Below, piece by piece: positions 54,624 to 63,872 of a stretch of 64,000 bases of DNA. How positions within the stretch are numbered: the first letter of the stretch is position 1; each line of letters opens with the position of its first letter. This DNA is from Leyella lascolaii (GTDB lineage Bacteria; Bacteroidota; Bacteroidia; Bacteroidales; Bacteroidaceae), in assembly GCF_900079775.1 (NCBI RefSeq), contig NZ_LT556034.1:229943-293942 (forward strand), written 5' to 3'. A model generated the notes under the pieces. It was given only the letters and a program-made list of their open reading frames with translations. It had not been told where the DNA came from and made no database searches. Made by a program: the position numbers and the translations under genes.

Positions 54624-56711
54624 TTATTTCACGAACTTCTTTCCGTTCCTGATGTATATGCCCTCTTTCAGAGCATCTGTGTCGGTGCCTACGTAGCGTC
54701 CGTCGATGCTGTAGATGCGGTTGTCGGCAGGTTTTCCTGATACGCTTCCGTTGTCACCGGCAGTCACGCCCTCTATGCCTGATGTGGTGACAGACTCAAT
54801 CTTCACCTCGTCGAGGAAGAATATGTTGCCGGGAGTGAACGTCACGCTCACCTTGCCCGTGCCCTCGACCGCGAGAGTATATTCCGTCATCTTGCCTATG
54901 CTCATAGTGTAGTCGGTCTTGCTGAGCGTGGCGTTGCCATTGGCAGAGAGTGTGAGCTGCGACGCGTTGGCACCCGTGGTGAGCGGAGCCGCCTTGAACG
55001 TAAGCCTTGCCATTCCGTTCAGCTCAAACTCCGGAGTGGTGGCAGCACCGGTGAACATGGCACACTGGTTGGCTCCTCCTGCCTTGGTGTATATCCATCC
55101 GTCGGTGTCGGTGCTCATGGTACCCGTTCCCACGTTCTTGTTCGCGCCTATGTTGTTGAACACGCCGTCGTTTCCGCCCTTGCCGTTGCATCCGTCAAAC
55201 GACTCGTAGAGCAGTATGCTCGACACTGACGGAGCGAAGTTGAAGGATATTGTTCCGTCGCTGTTGCGTGTTATGCCGGTTATGTCCTTGTTCATAAGAT
55301 AGGAGCCGTCGGTGTTCTTGTTGTACACCTCAGCAGCCGGTCTCGATGTGTTGGTGAGGCTGTTGTTGGAGTTGTAGGGGAACACATCGCCTGCGATGTT
55401 TCTTATTCCGCGCAGTCCGTCGGCTACGACTGGCGTGCAGCGCATGCGGTTGGGGTCGTCGTTCACTTTGTTGCGTGCCCATACGTTCTCGTCGAAGTCA
55501 ACGTGCACCACCAGCAGACCCGACGCCTCGAGTCCCGCGTCCCATCCTGTCTGGCTGCGGTTTTCCAACAGATAATACTCGTCGCTGTGTCCGTCGTTGC
55601 GTATGAGGTAAGCCTTGCCTCCGTCGGAGAGCGGAGCCATGTCGTCCACCGATGTGGCTTCGGTCAGCTCCTCCGGCTCCAGCCATCCCGCAAAGGCACG
55701 CTCCCATGCCGTGTATCCGGCGGGGATGTAAGAGTTTCCGTTATAGTTGCCCTGGTCCATGATGTCCCATGTGCTCATGCCGTAGCCTCCGCTGTAGTCG
55801 GTGTCGTACATGTCGGCAAGTCCGAGACAGTGGGAGAACTCGTGGCATATAGTGCCGATGCCGTCGATGCGTGTCGCGCTCGCCATCTCACATCCGCACG
55901 CATAGGTGTTGATTCTCATTCCGTCGAGCGTCATGTATCTGCCCAGCGCGCCGAGCAGCTGCCACTCGTGAGGCCAGATGGTGCCCTCGTCGCCTCCGGA
56001 TGCCTCTCCCCGTCCGGCGTAGAGGAAGAACACCTGGTCCACCTCTCCGTCACCGTCCCAGTCGTATTTTGTGAAGTCGATGTCATTGTCTACAGCCAGA
56101 AGAGCCGTCTCGAGCATCTCTCCTATGTTGGCGTTGTCGTTCGTTCCGTAGTGGGCATAGCCTTCTGGCATGCGCACCGGACCGGCGATGTCGAAGCTCA
56201 GGAGGAACTGTCCGTAGCTCTGGTCGCGGAAGTAGTCACGCACCGACCCTATGAATCCCATGTCGTTACTGAAGTTGTCCTCGTTCAGTATGCGGTTGTA
56301 CAGAGCCACATCGTGACCGTCGCGGAACGGCATGTCGGCAAACTCCACAAGTATGACAAGACCTTTTTTCTCTCCCACATACGGCGGATGGTCCCCGCCC
56401 AGTGTCACGTTTGACGGACCTCCCTGCGCGTATGCCGGTCTTGAGGCTTTGCGTACGGCACGCTTGGCAGCCGCGCTCTTTCTGAGAGCCTCGAAGTCAG
56501 CCGTCTCAAATAGCCTTGTCGCGCTGTTCATTGTGAACCGGCGTCCGTCGGCACTCTCCCAGTAGTTCATGAACTCGTCGCCTCTCAGCTCTGCCTTCAC
56601 TTCTGTTCCGTCGGCAAGACGTATGGTCTTCCATATGCCACGCTTTGCCGGTACGGCAGCCGCCCCGAGTGTGAAGAGCAGCGAGGCGCACACGATGAGT
56701 AGTTTTTTCAT
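54624..56711 (-). CDS. M6-family (immune inhibitor A-like) secreted metalloprotease
   Basis: 695 residues. Signal peptide MKKLLIVCASLLFTLGAAAVPA. Peptidase M6 domain (about 110-420) with KGLVILVEFADMPF, a calcium-site-like YDWDGDGEVDQVFFLYAG, the zinc motif ICHEFSHCLGLADMYD (HExxHxxGxxD, near residue 287) and the Met-turn GMSTWDIMDQ. A beta-sandwich module follows (about 500-650). It ends in IYSIDGRYVGTD..EGIYIRNGKKFVK, a short type IX-like tail. Family members degrade host proteins. It follows the susC-susD-lipoprotein operon by 213 bases but a terminator lies between, so it is probably its own unit. Confidence 0.92.
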   Translation of the reverse strand: MKKLLIVCASLLFTLGAAAVPAKRGIWKTIRLADGTEVKAELRGDEFMNYWESADGRRFTMNSATRLFETADFEALRKSAAAKRAVRKASRPAYAQGGPSNVTLGGDHPPYVGEKKGLVILVEFADMPFRDGHDVALYNRILNEDNFSNDMGFIGSVRDYFRDQSYGQFLLSFDIAGPVRMPEGYAHYGTNDNANIGEMLETALLAVDNDIDFTKYDWDGDGEVDQVFFLYAGRGEASGGDEGTIWPHEWQLLGALGRYMTLDGMRINTYACGCEMASATRIDGIGTICHEFSHCLGLADMYDTDYSGGYGMSTWDIMDQGNYNGNSYIPAGYTAWERAFAGWLEPEELTEATSVDDMAPLSDGGKAYLIRNDGHSDEYYLLENRSQTGWDAGLEASGLLVVHVDFDENVWARNKVNDDPNRMRCTPVVADGLRGIRNIAGDVFPYNSNNSLTNTSRPAAEVYNKNTDGSYLMNKDITGITRNSDGTISFNFAPSVSSILLYESFDGCNGKGGNDGVFNNIGANKNVGTGTMSTDTDGWIYTKAGGANQCAMFTGAATTPEFELNGMARLTFKAAPLTTGANASQLTLSANGNATLSKTDYTMSIGKMTEYTLAVEGTGKVSVTFTPGNIFFLDEVKIESVTTSGIEGVTAGDNGSVSGKPADNRIYSIDGRYVGTDTDALKEGIYIRNGKKFVK

Positions 56712-56852
56712 TTGCGTTCTCCTTGTTTATATTTATGATATTCTGTGTCTGTATTGTCTCCGCCGGCGGCGCGTATGCGCATGTCACGGTTGGCTTGTGC
56801 CTGTTATGGCGTGTCAGGACTTCGCGTAAAATCCGTCAGCCGGTACTTGAGA

Positions 56853-56897
56853 ATAAAAAAAGGATGAGACAGCGGTCTGCGGACAGCGGTCTCATCC
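56853..56897 (-). terminator. Terminator of the susC-susD-lipoprotein operon
   Basis: On the minus strand GGATGAGAC and GTCTCATCC form a perfect 9-bp stem with an 18-base loop, followed by TTTTTTTATTC, 28 bases past the lipoprotein stop codon. Confidence 0.9.
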
Positions 56898-56924
56898 TAT
56901 TGTCAGTCTGTTCTGCTTATCTTT

Positions 56925-58934
56925 TTATCCACGCTGGAATCTGATGTATTTGGTTGCGCTTACTTTCTTTAAGCTGTTGATTTTGCGTATCTTCTTTCCT
57001 ACGTGTCTGAACTTGCTCTTGTCAGTCTGTCTCATGACCATAGTCTGCTTCTTGGCTCCGGCAGCCTTTGCCTTAGCCTGAGCTGTGACAGCATCGGGAA
57101 GCACGAGCACCGTTGTGGGCAGGAACACGGGCTGGGTTGAAGTAACGTCATTCACTCCGAGATAGTAGCCTGTGCCAGCCTCCATCATTGTGCCGCCCAT
57201 GAAAAGCTCCTTAGGCTCGAATGTCACCACACCGTCTTTGAGCGTTCCCTTGATGAGTCCTGCGCCTTTCACAGCGTCGAACGGATTGCCCGCGTCGATA
57301 TATGCGCCTCCGAGCGAGAAGAGTGTGATTGTGCCCCAAGGCTTGGTCTGTGCCTGGTCCTGCCAGCCTCCGTCTATACCTATCGGCTGAGCCTGGATGT
57401 ATACGGCGTCAGGATCGTGCGCGTCTATAATCAGGTTGTAGTCCTGCGACTCGTCATAGCCGTATCCGCCCTGCACCTGATAGTAATAGTTGTCCGGATG
57501 ATAAGGATTGATTACTCTGTAAACACCGGGAGTGTTCACGTTCTCCTGTATCTGCACCTCATATGTGGGAGCCGGAGCCGGGTTACCGTTCTGGTCGCCG
57601 AGGAACATCGGAGCGAACGCATAGTCGGTGTACAGACCCGTGCCGATGCCTTTCCATTCGCCCGGAGTGAGGGCGAAGTCGAATGTGGTGGTGGCATAGT
57701 TCTGCAGAGTGCCCTCGTCGTCGTAAGCCACTGCTATCATCGTGCATGTTCCGCTGTAGTTGCACGGTACTCTCACGTCACCGCTTTCCTTCACGCTTAC
57801 AGTCTCGACTGCTCCTCCGAGCACCTGGTTGAGCGCATTATCGGCGTTGTCGCCCTCAACAACGGCAACCTTTGCTTCTGCCACGTCTGCTCCGAGAGTG
57901 ACTTTGCCCAGCGCGAAGCTCTCCTCCTCAGCACTGATGAGCGCGCCTGAGTAACTCAGACTGATGCTGTAGTCGGTAATCTCGTAGCCAGGGAACACGA
58001 TGTCGATGACACCGTCCTGAGAAGCTGTAGAGGGATTTCCATAACCAGAAACCGGATCATAGTAGAACGGTGCGAGTTGTATTTCACCCGGCAAGCCGTT
58101 CTCCTGATAAGCCAGTACGCGGCTGTGTGTCCATGCTTCTTCCGTGGCATAGTTGCCTCCGAAGTGTACCGGATGCCAAATCTCAGTTACGTTGCCTTGT
58201 CCCATCATGTCGATGCCCACAGGTGTCGGGCTGAAATACACAAGGTCGCTCTGTGTGATGGTGACACCGCTGAGTGAGTTGCCCGGCTGCATGATGGTCA
58301 CTTCAAGATAGTCATCCGTGGGGTATACCTCGTATCCCTCGTCCTCATACATCTCCGCTATTTCCTTGTAAGGATTCATGATGCGGAACTGGTTGGGGTC
58401 TATCTCGTTCTGCATGATTTCCACATCAACATATCCGGTAATGAGCTGTGTGTCGGAGAAGTGACCTGTACCCAGTGATTTGTATGGAGCGGGGATGCCT
58501 ACCGAGAAAGTATATACAGACTGTCCGTAAGGCGTGGTGTAGTCAGCGTCGGTGACGCTGATGCTCACTTCCTTGAAGTCGTCGTATTCCAGTTCTATCT
58601 CTGGATTGAGGTCTACCGTCACTTCGGCAGTGCTCTCGCCTTCTGCGAAGCTCACCTGTCCCGGCATGCTGAAGAGATCCTTGTCCTCGTCGGCAGTTGT
58701 GAGCGTGAGGTTCACTGTCAGCGCGTCGTCTGTCTTCACGCGGCTTACAGGCACCGTGAAGCTTGTCGCGCCCGGTTCAAGGTTGACTGTGGTCTCCAGC
58801 TCGCTGCTGAAGTATACCTGCGCTCCTGCTACGGCTCCGGCGGGGTCGTATTCATATTCCTCGGTGCAGGAGCCCATGGTAAGGGCTGCTGCGGAGAGGA
58901 GCGTCATAGCGCAATAATTGAATATTCTGTTCAT
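56925..58934 (-). CDS. Surface lipoprotein of the SusC/D operon with two internal repeats
   Basis: 669 residues, family not recognised. The lipobox LTMGSC (Cys near residue 23) marks a lipoprotein. An N-terminal Calx-beta-like domain (about 35-140, YFSSELETTVNLEPGATSFTVPVSR..FAEGESTAEVTVDL) is followed by two related modules: SLGTGHFSDTQ..VEIMQNEIDPNQFRIMNPY and GIGTGLYTDYA..VQIQENVNTPGVYRVINPY. The C-terminal 50 residues are Lys/Arg-rich. Its place directly after susD (38 bases) is that of SusE/SusF-like substrate-binding lipoproteins; binding of glycan or peptide is inferred from position only. Last gene of the operon. Confidence 0.85.
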   Translation of the reverse strand: MNRIFNYCAMTLLSAAALTMGSCTEEYEYDPAGAVAGAQVYFSSELETTVNLEPGATSFTVPVSRVKTDDALTVNLTLTTADEDKDLFSMPGQVSFAEGESTAEVTVDLNPEIELEYDDFKEVSISVTDADYTTPYGQSVYTFSVGIPAPYKSLGTGHFSDTQLITGYVDVEIMQNEIDPNQFRIMNPYKEIAEMYEDEGYEVYPTDDYLEVTIMQPGNSLSGVTITQSDLVYFSPTPVGIDMMGQGNVTEIWHPVHFGGNYATEEAWTHSRVLAYQENGLPGEIQLAPFYYDPVSGYGNPSTASQDGVIDIVFPGYEITDYSISLSYSGALISAEEESFALGKVTLGADVAEAKVAVVEGDNADNALNQVLGGAVETVSVKESGDVRVPCNYSGTCTMIAVAYDDEGTLQNYATTTFDFALTPGEWKGIGTGLYTDYAFAPMFLGDQNGNPAPAPTYEVQIQENVNTPGVYRVINPYHPDNYYYQVQGGYGYDESQDYNLIIDAHDPDAVYIQAQPIGIDGGWQDQAQTKPWGTITLFSLGGAYIDAGNPFDAVKGAGLIKGTLKDGVVTFEPKELFMGGTMMEAGTGYYLGVNDVTSTQPVFLPTTVLVLPDAVTAQAKAKAAGAKKQTMVMRQTDKSKFRHVGKKIRKINSLKKVSATKYIRFQRG

Positions 58935-58972
58935 ATATGGTAATTGCTTTATGAATTATTGGTGTTGCTGTT

Positions 58973-60592
58973 TTACTCGTAAGGAATCGGATCGTATGCA
59001 CGGCTCGGGTCCGGGTTGTTGAATTTGGTGACTTCATAGTTGTTCACCTGCTCGTAGTAGTCTATCACCCAGTTCATCCAAGCCGGACGGGTTGTAGTGT
59101 TGAACGCCTCGTCGGGCACATGGTTGCTGCCGGCATAGCTGCGTGTGCATGGGATGTTGCATCTCTTGACGTCGAAGAAAGCCTGTCCCTCTCCCCACAG
59201 CTCTATGCGCTTCTGGAAGAGAATCTCCTCGATGAGACGCTCCTGAACTGTTATGCCGCATGTATATGAGGCGTCGCGGTTGGCTTTCATGAAGTTTTCA
59301 AGGAGAGAAGCGGCGCGTGCCACACCGTCGGTCTGGCGTGCGGCAGCCTCAGCCTCGATGAAATACATCTCCTCTACACGCATGAGCGGATAGTCCATCT
59401 CACCGCCTGCGCTGAAGTCGGACACATTGCCTGCTGCCGGACGGAACTTGAGTGACGAGTAGTCTTTAAGAGCTTCGCCTATGGCAGGGTCGCAGTAGGT
59501 GTTCTGTCCGTCAAGCGCGCTGCCTGCCGGAGCCTTCCACATGAGCTTGCGCCAGTCGGTGTCGCTGATGCGCTCGTACATGCTGCGGTCTATCATAATC
59601 TCCGAGCCAGCCTCGGGGGTGGAATATCCCCATGTTGTCTCGCAAGAGAAGAACGAGCAGTAGTTCTGCAGATTGTTTATCATAGACTCCTTGTTGATGT
59701 GCACTCCCCACATCCAAGGTGTGGCGGTGTTGAATCCTGTTGAGGTGTTCAGAGCCTCCTCTTGGGTCATCACATGACCTGTGCAGTTGTCGATTGCCTT
59801 GCGTGCGTACTCCTCTGCAAGGTCGTACTTCTCCAGCCACATGTAAAGACGCGCATACAGACCGTACACGCAGTCGAGATGGGGCATTGACTTGTCGGCA
59901 AGGGTGAGCTTGGTGATATACTCCTCAGCCTTCTTCAGGTCGCTCTCGATGAACGCTCCGAGAGTGGCACGGTCAACGCGCGGGTTGTTGCGTGCCTGTT
60001 CATCGGTTGTGTTCTCGTCCACGATGGGCACTGTCAGTCCGAGAACGCTCTCGCCTTCGGGGCTCAGCGGCTCTACGGCGTCGTTCTCCAGAAACTCATA
60101 CTCACGACCCATGTCAAGATAGAACATTGCGCGATAGGCAAGAGCCGCGCCGAGATAGCCGAGCTGAGTGTCGCTGGCTGTCTCAGGATCGAGTGTCCTG
60201 ATGATGACGTTCGCACCGTTGACATACGATGTCTGTGCGGTCCACAGCATCTGCGCGTAGGCATAGTCGATGCCCTGAGCCACATTCTGTCCCCATGACG
60301 AGAACTGGTTGTACATGTTGTCGTTGGCTGTAGCCATATCCTGTGTCATGACGTCGCGCACGTGCATTATCGCCGGATAGCCGAAATCCCAGTGCGCGCC
60401 TCTTCCGAGAGTCTCTGTATTGAGCTGGGCAGGAACAGCCATGAGCATTGCCTCCACCGCCTGGGAGTTCCCCTCCACCTGTCCGGTAGTGGCGTTCTGT
60501 GTGGGGAATGTCTCGTCTATACATCCTGTGAGCATGAACGACGATGCGGCTACGAGAGCCATTCCCATTCCATATTTATTCAGTATTTTCAT
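58973..60592 (-). CDS. SusD/RagB-family outer-membrane lipoprotein
   Basis: 539 residues. Lipobox FMLTGCIDE (Cys near 24). Typical SusD_RagB layout: an N-terminal part with SQAVEAMLMAVPAQLN, TPR-like helices (AALAYRAMFYLDMGREYEFL, YGLYARLYMWLEKYDLAEEYARKAID), and the C-terminal RagB/SusD domain with YPLMRVEEMYFIEAEAAAR and EEILFQKRIELWGEGQAFFDVKR. It binds ligand as the lid of the SusC transporter. It lies 28 bases after susC and 38 bases before the lipoprotein gene, so the three form one operon. Confidence 0.96.
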   Translation of the reverse strand: MKILNKYGMGMALVAASSFMLTGCIDETFPTQNATTGQVEGNSQAVEAMLMAVPAQLNTETLGRGAHWDFGYPAIMHVRDVMTQDMATANDNMYNQFSSWGQNVAQGIDYAYAQMLWTAQTSYVNGANVIIRTLDPETASDTQLGYLGAALAYRAMFYLDMGREYEFLENDAVEPLSPEGESVLGLTVPIVDENTTDEQARNNPRVDRATLGAFIESDLKKAEEYITKLTLADKSMPHLDCVYGLYARLYMWLEKYDLAEEYARKAIDNCTGHVMTQEEALNTSTGFNTATPWMWGVHINKESMINNLQNYCSFFSCETTWGYSTPEAGSEIMIDRSMYERISDTDWRKLMWKAPAGSALDGQNTYCDPAIGEALKDYSSLKFRPAAGNVSDFSAGGEMDYPLMRVEEMYFIEAEAAARQTDGVARAASLLENFMKANRDASYTCGITVQERLIEEILFQKRIELWGEGQAFFDVKRCNIPCTRSYAGSNHVPDEAFNTTTRPAWMNWVIDYYEQVNNYEVTKFNNPDPSRAYDPIPYE

Positions 60593-60620
60593 TGTCTTCT
60601 GTTGTTTTGTTTTATCATTT

Positions 60621-63600
60621 TTAGAATGAAATAGTCACACCGCCCTGTATGGTGCGCATAGGTGAATAGGTGTATGCGGCTGTGGCACCGGTGATACTCT
60701 GGCGCGGGTCAAGTCCCTGACGCTTTGACCAGAGCCACAGGTTGGAACCTGAGAAGTATACACGCACGTTTGTGAGGTGTGCCTTAGCGACGAGGTTCTT
60801 CGGCAGAGTGTATCCGAAGTTGACGTTCTGCAGGCAGAGGTAAGACGCGCTTGTTAGGAAGCGGTCGGAAGCTGCTGCCATGTTGTCGTCTGAAATCTCG
60901 TACTTAGGAATGTTGCTGTTAACATTCTCCGGTGTCCATGCGTTGATGAGGTCGGTGTGGAAGGCATATCCTCTGCTGCCTGCCATTGAAGACGCATACT
61001 CAGAGTCGTATACCTTTCCGCCGAGCTGATAGGTGAAGTCGAGCGAGAGGTCGAAGCCTTTGTATGCGAATGTGGTTCCGAATCCTCCGTAAGCCCATGG
61101 AAGAGCCGTTCCGCAGAGGAATTTTGTAGCCTCGGTAGCGTTCTTTGTGGTCTCGATGACATATTCGGTCTTCGGCTCGCCGTTCTTGTCAAGCACCGGA
61201 TTGTTGTTCTCGTCTACAACAGGCTTGCTCACTCTCTTGTAGTAGAGAGCCTCTCCAGTCTCGTGGTCTACGCCTGCGAACTTGTGCATGTACCATGTGT
61301 ACATGGACTCGCCCTCACCGTAGAAATACTGTCCGCCGCCGTATCCGCGTGAGCCGTTGGGCGCGATCTCAGTCTTGTTCTCCTCGTTTATCTCCGCAAT
61401 CTCGTTCTTGTATGCGGTGAGGTTGAGGTTCAGTCCCCATTCGAAGTCCTTTGTGCGGAGCACAGTTCCGTTGAGCTCTACCTCGACACCCTGGTTGTGC
61501 ATGTTACCGGTGTTGTCGTAGGTTGAGGTGTAACCGCTCGAAGGCGGCAGCTGGAATGCCGTGAGCATGTCGGTGGTACGGCGTATGAAATACTCCATGC
61601 TACCCATGAGGCGTCCCTTGAACAGTGAGAACTCTACGCCTGCGTTGAAGTTGGCGTTCTTCTCCCATGTGATGGTCTCGTTGCCTTTTGTTCCGCTCGG
61701 CACAAGGGCTATCTCGCCGTTGTTGTTCTGGAAAGAGTAGCGGTCTGTGTAAAGATAGAAAGGTATGTTGTCGTTACCCTGCTCACCGTAAGACGCCTTA
61801 ATCTTCAGTTCGTCTACCCAAGGAGCGTTGAACCAGCTCTCCTTGCTTATTATCCATGCCGCACCGAACGACCAGAAGTTACCCCAGCGATGGTCGGGAT
61901 GGAACACAGAGGAAGCGTCGCGGCGGAAGCTGACCGATGCGAAATAACGGTTGTCGTAGTTGTACTGCGCGCGTCCGAAATATCCTTCGGTGTTATAGTC
62001 AAGTGTGTAAGATTTGATGGAGCTGTCTGTGATAGCTCCGGCAAGCTCCGGATTGCCCAGTGAGAAGATGTTTGTCTTGCTTCCCGAGAGCGAATAGTCT
62101 TTCTTGCGGTAGTACTCGTGACCAAGCATCACCTCTGCGTCGTGCTTGCCGAACAGATGATGCCAGTTGAGCAGCTGCTGGTAGTTGTAAGCCCATGTGC
62201 GTGTGTGACCCACTCCTACACTTCCTCCAATGTTGGCAGACTGTCCGAAGATGTTCTGTGAAAGGCTGTTGGCGCGCTGCTCGTTGAGCATTCCGGTGTT
62301 GCGCGATGTGAATGTGAAGTCCTTGAGGAAACGTATCTCGGCTGTACCTGTGACGTTGAACGAGTTGCCGTTGTAGCTGTCAGTGCCGAGCTGTATGTCG
62401 TTAAGAGGGTTAGCCGAGCCGTACATCGGACGCACCAGACCGTTTATCTTGCCGTCTCCGTAGTCGTACTCAGGCAGTCCAGTGGTGCTGTTGGTCATGA
62501 TGTTGCCCTTTGCGTCGCGTATGTAGAGCGGATATATCGGTGCGAGCGAGCGCAGGTTGAAGAGGTTGCCCGAGCTTGTCGCAGTCTCATCAGCGAGATA
62601 CTGGCTGTCGTAGTGGGCATAGTCGAAGTTTCCACTCACCTTGAGCCACGGACGAACCTGATAGTTGCCTTTCATTCGGGTGGTGAGACGCTTGTAGTCG
62701 CTCTTCACAGTTATACCTTCGTTGTTGAGATAGTTGAACGACATGTAGAACGAGCCTTTGTCGTTGCTTCCGTTTGCCGTAACCGAATATTCCTGACGCA
62801 GACCGTTGCGGTAGGCTGCATCAGCCCAGTTGTCGGGCATGAGCATGTACTGGCTGACACCGTCGGCACCTGTTACGAGTGCTCCAAGTGTGGCGGCGGG
62901 GTTGAGTTTTCCGTTAGTACCGATGAGGGTCTGACCGTTCGGAACATTATATACATTGTATCCCAGACCGTAGGATGTGCTGTTGATGAGGTTCTGGTTT
63001 GCCCATACGTGAGCCGCGTTGCCGTCATATCCGAGACGGTTGGCTGCATAGTTTTTCAACGCTCCATAGTACATCTCGTAGTATTTTGCAGGACTTGTCA
63101 CGTATTCATAGTCAGGTATGGCACGTGAGTTAGAACCCCATTTCGTGTCGACAGTGATACCGCTTGTGCCCTGTCCGCCGCCTTTTGTGGTGATGATGAT
63201 GACACCGTTGGCACCGCGCGCACCGTAGAGGGCAGCCGAAGCGGCGTCCTTCAGCACTGTCATGGATGCGATGTCGTTGGGGTTGAGAGTGTTCATGTCG
63301 CCCTCGAAAGGAGCGCCGTCAAGGATGATGAGCGGGTTCTGACCTACAGAACTTGAGCTCATCATTGTGCTGATACCACGGATACGTATCTGGAAATCGC
63401 TGTTGCCGGGCTGTCCGCTTGCTGAATTTATCTGTACACCGGACACTTTACCTGTGAGTGACTGCAGCGGGTTTGAGTCGGCTGTCTTCTTTATCTGGTC
63501 GTTGTCGAGCACTGCTGCCGAACCTGTGAAGGCTGATTTCTTAGCCGTTCCGTAGGCAACGACCATCACCTCGTCTATCATCTGGTTCTCCGGCTGGAGC

Positions 63601-63872
63601 ACGATGTTCATGTTGCGTGCCGCTTTCACCCTCTGCGGAACCATTCCCAGATAGGTGATGTCCAGTTCTGTGCCCACCGGCACGTTGATTGTGAACACGC
63701 CATCAGCATTGGTCACGGCTCTCGCATTCATGCCGACGGCCTTTACCGTGGCACCGACTACGGGCTGTCCATCCTCTGCCGAGGTGACCGTACCTGTCAG
63801 GCGCGACTGTGCCAGCGCCATTCCTATGCTCAGGAACAGGCAGGCAAAAAACATTGTCAGTCTTTGTTTCAT
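60621..63872 (-). CDS. SusC/RagA-family TonB-dependent outer-membrane receptor
   Basis: 1083 residues, complete. Signal peptide the same as that of the receptor at 1-2990 (MKQRLTMFFACLFLSIGMALA). Carboxypeptidase-regulatory-like domain about 23-95, linker with IDEVMVVAYGTAKKSAFTG, plug domain (LQSLTGKVSGVQINSASGQP, RIRGISTM, PLIILDGAPFEGDM, VLKDAASAALYGARGANGVIIITTK), then the beta barrel ending in TYSPMRTIQGGVTISF with the usual terminal Phe. With the SusD downstream it should import a glycan or peptide. The barrel is only distantly like the first receptor's, while the first 95 residues are nearly identical, which points to gene conversion or a shared cassette. Confidence 0.97.
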   Translation of the reverse strand: MKQRLTMFFACLFLSIGMALAQSRLTGTVTSAEDGQPVVGATVKAVGMNARAVTNADGVFTINVPVGTELDITYLGMVPQRVKAARNMNIVLQPENQMIDEVMVVAYGTAKKSAFTGSAAVLDNDQIKKTADSNPLQSLTGKVSGVQINSASGQPGNSDFQIRIRGISTMMSSSSVGQNPLIILDGAPFEGDMNTLNPNDIASMTVLKDAASAALYGARGANGVIIITTKGGGQGTSGITVDTKWGSNSRAIPDYEYVTSPAKYYEMYYGALKNYAANRLGYDGNAAHVWANQNLINSTSYGLGYNVYNVPNGQTLIGTNGKLNPAATLGALVTGADGVSQYMLMPDNWADAAYRNGLRQEYSVTANGSNDKGSFYMSFNYLNNEGITVKSDYKRLTTRMKGNYQVRPWLKVSGNFDYAHYDSQYLADETATSSGNLFNLRSLAPIYPLYIRDAKGNIMTNSTTGLPEYDYGDGKINGLVRPMYGSANPLNDIQLGTDSYNGNSFNVTGTAEIRFLKDFTFTSRNTGMLNEQRANSLSQNIFGQSANIGGSVGVGHTRTWAYNYQQLLNWHHLFGKHDAEVMLGHEYYRKKDYSLSGSKTNIFSLGNPELAGAITDSSIKSYTLDYNTEGYFGRAQYNYDNRYFASVSFRRDASSVFHPDHRWGNFWSFGAAWIISKESWFNAPWVDELKIKASYGEQGNDNIPFYLYTDRYSFQNNNGEIALVPSGTKGNETITWEKNANFNAGVEFSLFKGRLMGSMEYFIRRTTDMLTAFQLPPSSGYTSTYDNTGNMHNQGVEVELNGTVLRTKDFEWGLNLNLTAYKNEIAEINEENKTEIAPNGSRGYGGGQYFYGEGESMYTWYMHKFAGVDHETGEALYYKRVSKPVVDENNNPVLDKNGEPKTEYVIETTKNATEATKFLCGTALPWAYGGFGTTFAYKGFDLSLDFTYQLGGKVYDSEYASSMAGSRGYAFHTDLINAWTPENVNSNIPKYEISDDNMAAASDRFLTSASYLCLQNVNFGYTLPKNLVAKAHLTNVRVYFSGSNLWLWSKRQGLDPRQSITGATAAYTYSPMRTIQGGVTISF

